Source: Aphelidium insulamus
Lineage: Eukaryota; Aphelidiomycota; Aphelidea; Aphelidiaceae
Reading direction: 5' to 3'
Assembly (NCBI GenBank): GCA_036784855.1
Contig: JAZDSV010000002.1
Coordinates: 480,501-544,500 of the forward strand
Length of the DNA: 64,000 bases
Part shown: piece by piece, positions 22,264-31,792 of the stretch
Numbering within the stretch: the stretch's first letter is position 1
How the letters are laid out: each line of letters starts with the position of its first letter
Notes under the pieces: model-generated
The model's database searches: none
The model's input: only the letters and a program-made list of their open reading frames with translations
What the model was told of the DNA's origin: nothing
Translations under genes and position numbers: made by a program

Positions 22264-22898
22264 TTGAGACTTTTCATCATGCAAATCATGCTCATGCAAA
22301 TACAGTATCGTACCGGCCACGACATCTTTGCCGACGAACACAAGTGCCACACTTGCAAATCGGCCACTGCTCTCTCAGAACGTTTTGGTGACCATGACAC
22401 TCACTGTCCAGGAGGGCGGCTGAGTCAGCGACACAATGCAGTTCGGGATGAATTATTGCGTTTGGCAAAGCGAACTCGAATTCCGTGTCAGCACAGAAGC
22501 GCATCATTATTCCTGGCAGCAATGAGCCGACCTGCAGATGTTTGTACGCACGGATGGGAGAATGGCCGCAACATGTGCGTTGATGTCTCAATTGTGTCAG
22601 TCATTTCAGCAATTGCACAATGCATCAAACTGGGGTGGCTGAACGCCAAAAAGCCGAGGCGAAAAAGCAAAAAGTACCTGGAGCGATGTTTGCATGCTGA
22701 GTTGATTTTCTCCCTTCATTATCGAATCTCTAGGAGCATTTGGTGACTCGAACTATTTCTGTTGTCCGACATGTTGCTTCTTTTGAAATGGCAGACGTGG
22801 ACAACCTTGCGGCTTCTGTCAGCATTCAGCGAGTGTGGCAACGACTCTCTTTTATTGTGGCGCATGAGACGGCTATGGCACTGGCCGCGCGGCAGTAA
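22264..22898 (+). mobile_element. decayed 3' end of a non-LTR-type retroelement
   Basis: The frame from 22264 reads a Cys/His cluster CHTCKSATALSERFGDHDTH followed by RHNAVRDELLRLAKR, RPADVCTHGWENGRNMCVDV and SIVSV. This order (C..C, GDH, RHN.LRD, RPAD, W..G+, DVSVV) is characteristic of the C-terminal region after reverse transcriptase in many eukaryotic non-LTR elements. The frame breaks near 22712, but another frame continues PFIIESLGAFGDSNYFCC and then SIQRVWQRLSFIVAHETAMA, also typical of that tail. No reverse transcriptase domain remains upstream. It is a 5'-truncated, frameshifted remnant between two genes. Confidence 0.7.
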
Positions 22899-22949
22899 TT
22901 GACTCACTTTAATAAACTCATTTCTTTCTTTCGTCATAGAAAAAAAAAG

Positions 22950-25900
22950 ATGACAAGCACGTTTACGGAAAAGTACTCGCCGCTGGTTCCATTCCACACG
23001 CTACCGCAGGACGATCTGTGCCGCTTGCTGGAGCTGGAACCGCATGATGGCCTCACTGATGTGCAGGTGGGCCAATGATACTGATAGTCCCTGTGCAGTG
23101 CTGCGTTGCTTACCGATAAGGTGCAAACTCGACAAGCGGCAGTTGGCCTGAATGAGTTGCGGAATGGCGCATCGGGCACCCCGTGGTACAAGACTCTGTT
23201 TGCTCAGATCGCCAATGCAATGACGGTGGTGCTGATCATTGCGATGGCAAGTCTTGTTCTCAAAGGACTGGGTGATATGTGTTAAACTCCTCGCTGCACA
23301 GATTCTATCACTGGCGGCACAGGACTACGTGGAGGCGGGCGTGATAATCTTTGTCATTGTCACCAACACCAGTATTGGTTTCGTGCAAGAGAATCGCGCG
23401 GAACGAACGATGGAAGCGCTGCGCAAAATGGCGTCTCCAACTGCCCGGGTGATTCGCAACTTTGGCGCCGTGGAGCATATCCCTGCCAATGCCGTGGTGC
23501 CTGGTGATGTCTTGTTCTTTGAAGAGGTAACATATATATATATATATATATGTTACCTCTTCTTTTATATATATGTATGTTGTATATGGAAAGATTTCCC
23601 GTTGATAACGCGTATAGGGAGACATTATTCCAGCGGATGCGCGTGTAATTGAAGTTTTTAATCTGCAAATTGACGAAGCTCTTCTAACCGGCGAGGCGGT
23701 GCCCATACACAAAAAGTTTGTAGTGGCACCTCAAACTATTCTTGCATCTAAAGCGTTATTGTAGAGTTATGGCAATGGCCAACGCCGACGAGCCAATTGG
23801 AGATCGGGTCAACTTGGTGTACTCTAGCACAACTGTCTCGCAGGGTCGCGGCAAAGGTATGCGTAGTGCTTCTCATCGATGTATTTATATTCTTAGCCAT
23901 TGTTGTTCGCACTGGGCCCAATACGGAAATCGGCAAGATTGCCCAGCAGATTAGTGATAATGAGGTGCAGGAGCAGACACCCGTGCAGAAAACCATGAAC
24001 TTTTTGGCCTATTTTCTCCTCGTGTTTGTCCTGCTGCTCGCCGTCATTGTGTTCTCGGTCAACAAATGGAATTTAACACACGACACCGTTAGCTATGCCA
24101 TTTCAGTTGGCATTGCCGTAATTCCAGAGGGACTCGTGGCTGTGGTATGTTGTCCAAATATTCTTTCTACACTTTTTGACTTACATGATAGATTACGATC
24201 ACGATGGCATTTGGCGTACGTGCAATGGCAAAGCAAAGAGCTCTGGTTCGTCGCCTGGTGGCATTGGAGGCGCTCGGCTCCGTTACCAACATTTGCAGTG
24301 ACAAGGTATGTCGGTAGATCTTTATAGTTTCTCTGATAGAAAAATTATACAGACCGGGACGCTTACGCAAGGCAAAATGCTTGTCAAGAGGCTTTTTTTG
24401 CCATCGGCAGGGTACTTTTCGGTGACCGGCGAAGGCTATCGCCCATCGGGTGGTGTCTACGCCGTGGCAGACGCCAATTCGGAGGCGACGGCGTTCAGTG
24501 TGCCGATACAATGGCCGGAACAAGCGTCCATGTCACTCAAGCAGTTGGTGCAGTGTGCCAGCATCTGCAATATGGCGGTGATAAAACGCCGGGGAATGTC
24601 GGCTGGTGTGACAGAGCGTTCCGTGGATGTTCTCAACCAGCAGTCACCGACGCGTCGCGCCTCCGTTGACAGCATTCACTGGGCCGAGACCGCGGTGGAT
24701 GACTGGCAGGCTTTCGGTGACCCCACTGAGGCGGCACTGCAGATCCTGGCGTGGAAAGCGCGGATTCCTCGTTCGTCGCTGGTATCCAAGGGCAACTCCC
24801 AGCGGCGCTTTACCCTGGTGCAAGAGTTTGCTTTCGACTCCACGGTGAAACGGATGACCACTGTGGTGCGCGATAACCAGACGGGTGCCTACACAGCGTA
24901 TACTAAGGGCGCAGTGGAAACTTTGTTGGCCTTGTCCGTGGAGGTAATGACTGCCGACGGCGCGGGTGAGGCGATCTCCGACGCTGCCGATTTCCAAAGC
25001 CTAATTGCATCACATATGGAAATGTTGGCTGCTCGCGGGCTGGTAAGTACAAATTTTGAGCGCACATTTTGATGTGTCATCTGATGTGTTCCAGCGCGTG
25101 CTGGGGTTCGCCACTCGCCAGTTGGCCTTCAGTGATGATAAAGAGCTGCAGGGTTTGAAGCGCGAACAGGTGGAAGCCAATTTGTGCTTCATTGGCATCA
25201 GTGGTATATATGATCCGCCACGGGCCGAGACAGCTACGGCCATCAAAGAGTGCAAGCGTGCCGGCATCACCATTCACATGGTGACGGGAGATCATCCGAA
25301 AACTGCGTGTGCAATTGCCCGCGAGATCGGCTTGCTGCCCGATGACAAGCAGGCCAATGCGTACGATGTTATGACTGCGTCCGAGTTTGATCGTATCCCG
25401 GATGAGCAGTTGCACAGCCACCAACAGTTCCCAACTGTGATTGCACGCTGCTCGCCCACCACAAAGGTCAAGATGGTCAATGCACTGCAGCGGTGCGGAA
25501 AGATTGTTGCAATGACGGGCGACGGAACGAACGACGCTCCCAGTCTGAAACGTGCCAATGTTGGCATCGCCATGGGCATGGCCGGCAGCGACGTGGCGAA
25601 GCAAGCCAGCGAAATCGTGCTCACCGACGACAATTTCGCCACGATTGTTCGCGCGGTGTCTGAGGGCCGGCGAATCTTTGCCAACATCCAGAAATTTGTG
25701 GTGCATCTAATGTGCGGCAATGTGGCGGAGGTAATTGCACTGATTCTCGGGCTGGGCTTCACGGATTCTCGCGGCCAGTCCGTCTACCCAATGTCGCCCG
25801 TGCAAATCCTCTTTCTGAACATGGTGACGTCGTCGTTTCCGGCAATGGCGCTCGGTATCGAGAAGGGCCGCAGTGACATCATGCAGCAACCGCCGCGCCA

Positions 25901-26477
25901 CATTGGAAAGTACACTGCGACGGCCGTATTCACCAAGGAGGTGGTGGCTGATATACTGTTTCACGGGACCATTATGGGCGGCTTGACGCTGTCCGTGTGG
26001 TCCATTGTGCTGTACACTGCGGGCGCCGCAAACCCACTAGGCCTCGACTGCAATCTCAGCTCGCACGACCCTGCGGTGGCCGTGATCCCCGGCTGCGAGT
26101 TGGTGTATCGAGCGCGTGGCACGGCGTTCTTGTCGCTGACATTTTTCCTGCTGGTTCACGCGTACAATTGCCGTTCACTGCGCTCATCGATCATTGTCGG
26201 CAGAGCGTATGGCGGCGTGCACAACATCACGTCCAACAAGTTCCTCTTCACGGCAGTTGTCACGGGCATGCTGGTCACGGCCGCCACGCTCTACATCCCG
26301 TCCCTGAACACGGAAGCATTCAAGCACTCGCCAATTAGTTGGGAGTGGGGACTGGTGCTGGGGTTCACGGTGGTGTTCCTTGCCATAGCCGAGCTGTACA
26401 AGTACGGCAAGCGCACGTTTGTCTACAAGCCGCCCCGTAACAGCACATTTCCCCTGGAGCAAGTGCACACCAGCTGA
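22950..26477 (+). CDS. ENA-type (P-type IID) cation-transporting ATPase
   Basis: P-type ATPase resembling fungal and protist ENA Na+/K+ efflux pumps, about 1035 aa. Exons 22950-23066, 23121-23246, 23302-23526, 23618-23719, 23754-23856, 23897-24144, 24192-24305, 24353-25042, 25095-26477. Visible: cation-ATPase N-domain [19 protein letters not shown], actuator IPADARV and [14 protein letters not shown] in M4, phosphorylation site [18 protein letters not shown] in the nucleotide domain, hinge [18 protein letters not shown], and C-terminal helices. IID traits are [24 protein letters not shown] and [17 protein letters not shown]. Intron 2 (23247-23301) is GC-AG (ATG|GCAAGT). Intron 3 starts inside a perfect palindrome. 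The 34-nt intron 4 is the least certain. Predicted role: plasma-membrane alkali-cation export. Confidence 0.9.
23521..23562. repeat. perfect 42-nt palindrome over a 5' splice site
   Basis: GAAGAGGTAACATATATATA at the left arm is mirrored exactly by its reverse complement ending at 23562. The left arm contains the last six exon bases and the GTAACA donor of ATPase intron 3 (cut after 23526). In RNA the donor would pair with the right arm. Confidence 0.95.
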
Positions 26478-26594
26478 CACCGACTCAAATGCCATATATT
26501 GGCATACTGGTCGATAGTGTTTGGGGGTGCCGGCTCACGAATACAGACAATATACTACTTACTATATACATCTTATATTAACGGTTACTGTAAC

Positions 26595-27395
26595 TCAAAC
26601 GGCCGGGTCAATGTTGTAGTTGACAGCGTAGTGCGGCTGCGGATGGTGGAGCTGGTGGCGTGTCTCGTCAGTGTCCTTCAGGAGTGGCTGCTGGCTGTTC
26701 AGCGACGCTTCGGACAAGTCCCGTGTGATTTTGGCTGACGGCGCCTCCACTGCACCATAATTGCCTACTACCTGTGGCTGTTGATATTGTGGTTGCTGGG
26801 GCGTTGGCGGATATGCCGTGGCGAATTGAAGTTGCTGTGGCGATTGCTGTTGGTATTGTGGAGCGATAGATGTCATCGAGTACGGTGGCTGTCTGATGTC
26901 CGCGCAGTGACTGTGCGGCATTTGCGGCGACGAAACATAGCCCGGAGTTGGCGCTTGGTGCATCAGCGACGGCACCGAATCGGACCTGACGCCGGAAAAG
27001 TGTGTCGTGGACGAGCGTTCAGACAGTGGCGAATCCGGCACTGCTGCGGCACCATAGCCTCGGTGGTGCAATTGTGGCGATGGCATAAAGTTCGTGCTGG
27101 CGCCGGGGCCACTCCACGTGGACACATTTGTACTTTGGTATCCAGCCGTTCCCACAGTCACCGTAGTCTGCTGTGGCATATAGTGATGGTGGCCGGGGTG
27201 AGGCGACTGGTGCTGGTGACTGTTGGCGTATTGGTGGTGGTGGTGGTGGTGGCGATGATCGTTGAAGAATGGCTGCGGCACGGCTGGGCGGAACTCGCTA
27301 CTGCCCACACCCTCCTCCATGCCCAACGTAATGTCCTTCTTCTTGCCACCGCTCAGCCATTTGGAGATGGAGAAGGAAATGCCGGCCGAGTTCAT
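26595..27395 (-). CDS. His/Gln/Pro-rich hypothetical protein (266 aa)
   Basis: Single exon starting MNSAGISFSISKWLSGGKKK. Contains a histidine cluster (HRHHHHHHQYANSHQHQ), long Q/P/Y-rich disordered stretches (QYQQQSPQQ, YPPTPQQPQYQQPQ), and S/T-rich patches. No folded domain or membrane segment is evident. Composition resembles prion-like or transcription/adaptor proteins, but that is only compositional. Its 3' end converges on the ATPase gene, 117 bp away. Confidence 0.65.
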   Translation of the reverse strand: MNSAGISFSISKWLSGGKKKDITLGMEEGVGSSEFRPAVPQPFFNDHRHHHHHHQYANSHQHQSPHPGHHHYMPQQTTVTVGTAGYQSTNVSTWSGPGASTNFMPSPQLHHRGYGAAAVPDSPLSERSSTTHFSGVRSDSVPSLMHQAPTPGYVSSPQMPHSHCADIRQPPYSMTSIAPQYQQQSPQQLQFATAYPPTPQQPQYQQPQVVGNYGAVEAPSAKITRDLSEASLNSQQPLLKDTDETRHQLHHPQPHYAVNYNIDPAV

Positions 27396-28020
27396 GGCAG
27401 CGTCGCTTTGACACTTTGGCTGTCAGTTTTCGCTGTCAGTTTAGCCGTGACAAACAGACTTGCCCTGCAGCATGGTCGCTTGCTTCTTCGTTGCTCCGCG
27501 TCATTTATACAGTATGTAAATATCTGTATATTTATGTCGTCAAGTAGTATAAGAATCCAGCATCACTCTCGATTGGCGGCTGATGATATGCTTGGTAGCA
27601 TCGTATGTTTGTTCCTTGTAGTAGTGTTGTTATTAACAATATACATGTTAAAAACTGAGCGTAAAATGTTGGAGTCTGATACACCAAAACTCCAAAGGAG
27701 ATTGATTCGGTGTAGTTAATAGAAAATTGAATAATGGGTCATAGCCAAAAGGGTAGCCAAATAGTAAGAGGCAAGATTATTCGGTTACCTCTATGCACGG
27801 CACTATAGTATTGTTGTCAGCACTAACTATGATTAGCATTGTAAAGTTTGTGCCAGCACTTGTGCAAGTATGCTTAAAGTATGTACTAAAATAGGCGCAG
27901 GAGGCGTGTTACTTATATTCAAAACATTGTTACTTTGAGGCCGCCCAATAAAAAGAACACAACCAAGAGGCGACTGTGACCAGCAATATGGAAACTGACC
28001 AATCGGCACGAGGCAGTGAA
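27396..28020. other. intergenic region with promoter of the small peptide gene
   Basis: No gene seen. Toward the right end there are CCAAT boxes (near 27947 and 27998) and a TATAAA-like element near 28024, placed as expected for the gene at 28074. Confidence 0.5.
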
Positions 28021-28073
28021 ATGCGCTATAAAGTTGGTCACTTCACTGCAAATTTACGTTTTATAAAGTCAGA

Positions 28074-28256
28074 ATGGCGCGTATCCAGCATCAAGGTTCT
28101 CTAATGGTGGCGTTGTTCATATTGTGTGCACTAATTGTGGCACCCGTATGTGCTAAGAAGAAGTTATGCGGTCGTATTTGGTGCATTAGGGACACCGTTT
28201 GCGTTGTGACTCGTCCTCATGGAAGAACTCATTACTCTTGTAAAATGCCCACTTAG
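28074..28256 (+). CDS. small secreted Cys-rich peptide (60 aa)
   Basis: ORF with a clear signal peptide (hydrophobic core SLMVALFILCALIVAPVCA) and a short basic mature part of about 33 residues with four cysteines (spacing C-4-C-5-C-12-C), which would form two disulfides, and many Lys/Arg. A second TATAAA-like box (28062) lies 12 bp before the ATG, with another near 28024. AATAAA occurs about 25 bp after the stop. No family is recognised. Basic, Cys-rich, secreted peptides are often defence or interaction molecules, but no activity can be assigned. Confidence 0.6.
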   Translation: MARIQHQGSLMVALFILCALIVAPVCAKKKLCGRIWCIRDTVCVVTRPHGRTHYSCKMPT

Positions 28257-28696
28257 AAATTTACGCATTATATGTGTATTTAAAATAAAGTATGGGTGGA
28301 TCTGTTATAAAATGAGTTATAAAACGAGTCTTTGCAAAAGTATAGAGACGAATAAGGATTTGTACTAATGTAACAGTGCACTCAGAGGCGTCAGCAGCGA
28401 GACGAGCACGAGACGAGACAGAACGAGCGGGCACAAATCGAGACGAGACAAGAACAAGCCGAGCCGAGCCGGCTCGCGAGAATTCTCGTCTTGCTAAGGA
28501 TTACATAATACACCATTAGTATGTATAATACACTATTGAAAACAGTCGATTAGTGCACACTGAGACATTCCATGCTGTTGAGTGACACTGTGAGCAGGTG
28601 GTGCTTCAATACATTGTTACTACTGGCATTCCGCAGTTAATATACTGATGATTTGGCTTCCTTACTCGCGGTCATGGGACCTGCTGCACCATTGAT

Positions 28697-28715
28697 TGGA
28701 ATTGGACCAATTCCA
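28697..28715. repeat. 19-nt palindrome
   Basis: TGGAATTGG-A-CCAATTCCA, perfect nine-base arms around one central base, in noncoding DNA. Confidence 0.9.
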
Positions 28716-28826
28716 CTTGCGGGCCGACCAGCTGCCATTTAATCTTGATTCTCAAAAGACCGCTTGAATGTTCCTGCGTATGTGTATCATGCAAAGAATT
28801 GTTAGCTGTAGTGATCACACATTGTG

Positions 28827-28862
28827 TGTCATTTGATGCCACACAAGCGGCATCGAATGACA
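28827..28862. repeat. stem-loop, 14-bp arms
   Basis: Arms TGTCATTTGATGCC and GGCATCGAATGACA with one mismatch (a G-U pair in RNA) around an eight-base loop. No rho-type or processing signal is associated; role unknown. Confidence 0.85.
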
Positions 28863-28968
28863 GTCGAATTAAAACAGAAAAAGTCTACTCACCTGGATGA
28901 AGAGAAGAAGTCACCCACAGATTTGGATGACTGATATGATGGCGTTTGAACGCCAGAATCGAGACGAG

Positions 28969-29011
28969 AAGATTCCACTTCTCTGGCTGCCTGCCAGAGA
29001 AGTGGAATCTT
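28969..29011. repeat. 19-bp perfect inverted repeat at chimera edge
   Basis: AAGATTCCACTTCTCTGGC and its exact reverse complement, separated by TGCCT. The right arm is the first 19 bp of the methyltransferase-derived segment, so the left arm looks like an inverted copy made when the segment was inserted. Confidence 0.95.
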
Positions 29012-29331
29012 ATACTGTAGCTGGGCACCGGCACGGGCATTGTGGGACTGGTGCTGGCGTCGTTGCTGACGGAGACATCATGCCGAATGGTGCTGACAGA
29101 CCGCCTGGCTGCACTGCCTCTACTACGTCGCAATGTCGACGCGTTCCTGGCTACTGGAACTGGTGGTGACCGCACACATATGGACTTGACGGTTCGAATT
29201 GAAACTTTGAACCAATTTGACATGATAAATCGAGTCTTGAGCCAACTGTTATTGCAACCGAATAGAATCGTTTCTGTATTGTGGTCTGATGACAAGCACG
29301 TTTACCGAGAAGTACTCGCCGCTGGTTCCAT
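28993..29331 (+). pseudogene. chimeric segment assembled from three loci
   Basis: Collinear pieces: 28993-29193 matches 5541-5741 of the VCPKMT-like gene (about 15 mismatches in 201 bp and no gaps); 29193-29291 matches 6484-6582; 29288-29331 matches 22949-22992, the start of the ENA-type ATPase gene. The second junction shares GATG with both parents. The methyltransferase piece carries a premature stop (CTG TAG where the parent reads CTG GAG) and lacks the rest of the gene, so it is non-functional as a protein. Confidence 0.9.
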
Positions 29332-29391
29332 AATACCGCTTAAACTGTAATTATGTGTCTGTCAATTTACTTTATTCAATTAAGTTAAAAG

Positions 29392-30186
29392 TTAATGTGC
29401 GCCCAGCACAGCTTGCCCTATATCTCCTCCAGAGCGAGGGCTCTTTCGCACACGGGAATTGCACGACACCTTGGGCGCATACTGTCCTGACTGGTGGCGT
29501 GCCTGCGTGAGTGTGCTGGACTTCAGTGGCGCGACTGCGGGAAACGAGTTGTATGTAAACTTGTGTTGCCGACGTGGCAGTGCAGGGGCTTTCGTGTCCA
29601 CGCGCAGTCCCGCACCTTTTAGTTTGTGCAGTGAGATGCGCTTGGATGCAGATTCACCTGCAAGGCTGTTTGCGCCCGGGCCGCCCGACCGTTCACTTTT
29701 GCTATTTGGCTGTTCCGGCACAGAGTGCAGATCGCGGGTTTTAGTGGATTTTGGCTTCCGGGACGCGGCATCGCTGATGGAGTGGCGGCGATTAGTGCAG
29801 TCAGTCTCACACTTTTCCACGTCCACATTGGTGTCGGTGGAGCCGACCTTTTTAAATCCCCTCAGCCTCATCGGGAAGAATACGGCGTATATGCTGGCCG
29901 CCGCTGTCAGTACTGATAGGATCATTAGCGTGAGAAGGAACCAGGCAACTGCGTCCGGTTCAGGTGGGCTAGGTTTGTCCTTGGTGGATGTTGTGCCACT
30001 GGTACTGGTGACTAAAGGTGTTTGTGTGCCGCTTGGTGCAGCAACTGGTGCAGCCACCGAGTTGACAGTGGTTGCCGCGCTGACAGGTGCAGGTGTACTG
30101 GAGCCAAAGAGATTGCCGAAAATGCTTGCAGTGCTAGTGGCAGCGCACGCATGTAGCACCAGGAAGCCTGCAGTAATGAAGCGCAT
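29392..30186 (-). CDS. putative single-pass type I membrane protein (264 aa)
   Basis: Single exon. A signal peptide (MRFITAGFLVLHACAATSTA) is followed by a short Ser/Thr/Pro/Ala-rich, probably O-glycosylated outer region, then one transmembrane segment (VAWFLLTLMILSVLTAAASI) at about residues 80-105, and a basic cytosolic tail rich in Arg, Lys and Ser (ending GGDIGQAVLGAH). No family recognised. Architecture suggests a small surface sensor or adhesion protein, which is inference. Confidence 0.6.
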   Translation of the reverse strand: MRFITAGFLVLHACAATSTASIFGNLFGSSTPAPVSAATTVNSVAAPVAAPSGTQTPLVTSTSGTTSTKDKPSPPEPDAVAWFLLTLMILSVLTAAASIYAVFFPMRLRGFKKVGSTDTNVDVEKCETDCTNRRHSISDAASRKPKSTKTRDLHSVPEQPNSKSERSGGPGANSLAGESASKRISLHKLKGAGLRVDTKAPALPRRQHKFTYNSFPAVAPLKSSTLTQARHQSGQYAPKVSCNSRVRKSPRSGGDIGQAVLGAH

Positions 30187-30815
30187 TGCGAAATATTATG
30201 CTGTATCTAAGAGTCAATTGTTCAGAACGAAGTTGAGCAGCTTTGAGTCGGCTTTTACGCCCGCTGCAGCCTGGTGCACGTGGGCAGCACTGACCAATCA
30301 AAATCGCTGCATCTGAAGCCGAAGCTGTATACTGCGGATATGGTGTAGCCTGCTACATTTGGATGCAGCTCACAATGCTTGCGCAATAGAATGATAACTG
30401 CATACGCGAGGATAATATTTGTGCACTTGAATACGGTAAATTGTAAACTGCGATGTGCCTTATTCTCATTACTACAGGTTGTCAATAGTGTGAGTAATTA
30501 CCGGCATACATATATCGGAGAATTCAGGTAAACTGCCATCACAACTATCCGAAAATATAGTATTGCGAATGTGGAGAACGCCTTTCTTGCAGCAACATTG
30601 GCGTTATATGCCATTTTAATTCCAACAAAATTAGCCATAATTAGTGGAACGCACGTGATTGGCTGCCGGAGTTGACCGAAAGGGCTTGACCAGTGCACAC
30701 TGCCACCTTGAATCACCGCTGCCCGTCTCCATCCATCCACCAATCGCGCCGTAATGTAAGCTGGCGTGCAGAACCACTGCTGAGCATACTGACCGCCCAT
30801 GCTTTTGTAGACACA
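30187..30815. other. intergenic region upstream of RPL8
   Basis: About 630 bp between divergent genes. Minus-strand ORFs here show no recognisable domain. Presumably contains the promoters of the membrane-protein gene and RPL8. Confidence 0.4.
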
Positions 30816-31655
30816 ATGGGTCGCGTTATTCGATCGCAGAGAAAGGGAGCGGGTGGCATCTTCAAGGCCCACACCAAGCACCGCAAGGCTCCGGCCAAGT
30901 TCCGCGCCATTGACTTTGCGGAGCGCAACGGCTACCTGAAGGTGGGTGGTGGCAGTGCGGCGTAATATGCTGCGCTTTGTAAGTGCATATATTGACATTG
31001 ATCCTCGTAGGGTATCGTCAAAGAGATCATCCATGACCCGGGCCGTGGCGCCCCGCTGGCCAAAGTCCAGTTTCGTAACCCGTACCGCTACAAGATGAAC
31101 AACGAGACCTTCATCGCCGCCGAGGGCATGTACACTGGTCAATTCGTGTACGTTGGCAAGAAGGCCGCGCTGACCGTGGGCAATGTGCTGCCGGTGTCCA
31201 GCATGCCGGAAGGTACCATCGTGTGCAACGTGGAGCACAAGGTGGGCGACCGCGGCACCCTGGCCCGCTGCTCCGGCAACTACGCCACCGTCATTGGACA
31301 CAACGCCGACGAGGGTGTGACGCGCATCAAGCTGCCGTCCGGCGCCAAGAAGGTGATCCCGTCCGGTGCACGCGCCATGGTCGGCCTGGTGGCTGGCGGT
31401 GGCCGCATTGACAAGCCGCTGCTGAAGGCCGGACGCGCCTACCACAAGTACAAGGCCAAGCGCAACAAGTGGCCGCAGACTCGTGGTGTGGCAATGAACC
31501 CGGTGGATCACCCGCACGGTGGTGGTAACCACCAGCACATTGGTCACGCGTCGACCGTCAACCGCGGCAGTGTGCCCGGTCAGAAGGTTGGTCTCATCGC
31601 CGCCAGACGAACAGGTCTGCTGCGCGGTACCAAGAAGCTCAAAGACGACAAGTAG
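30816..31655 (+). CDS. RPL8: 60S ribosomal protein L8 (uL2)
   Basis: Core large-subunit protein near the peptidyl-transferase centre. Exons 30816-30941 and 31011-31655 give 256 aa, the usual length. The sequence is almost invariant: [76 protein letters not shown], and the rRNA-binding loop [17 protein letters not shown] with the conserved histidine that is hydroxylated in other eukaryotes. Codon use is strongly biased to G/C-ending codons, as expected for high expression. One GT-AG intron follows the Lys of YLK. Confidence 0.98.
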
Positions 31656-31792
31656 ACGACAAGCGCTCAATAATCATGGTCGTGTGTGGACGCGGTTTGC
31701 CAGCAATATAAACGAGTCCGTGCATGAACTGTGTGTAATTTCACAATATTTTTACCGTGTATAAACGTGTATATTAAGTGCACAGCGACGTG

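Larger units (their letters stand above)
28257..29391. other. gene-free, rearranged, inverted-repeat-rich interval
   Basis: Contains GAGACGAG-type simple repeats (28395-28460), a 19-nt palindrome (28697-28715), a 14-bp stem-loop (28827-28862), a 19-bp perfect fold-back (28969-29011) and a chimeric segment made from three other loci. No intact gene is seen. Confidence 0.7.

Noticed and set aside
28395-28490. GAGACGAG-rich stretch as a coding low-complexity protein
   Set aside because: No start, splice or composition supports coding; it is treated as simple repeat DNA.
29193-29208. tRNA T-arm-like GGTTCGAAT
   Set aside because: No acceptor stem, D arm or anticodon arm can be drawn around it; it is part of the chimeric segment.
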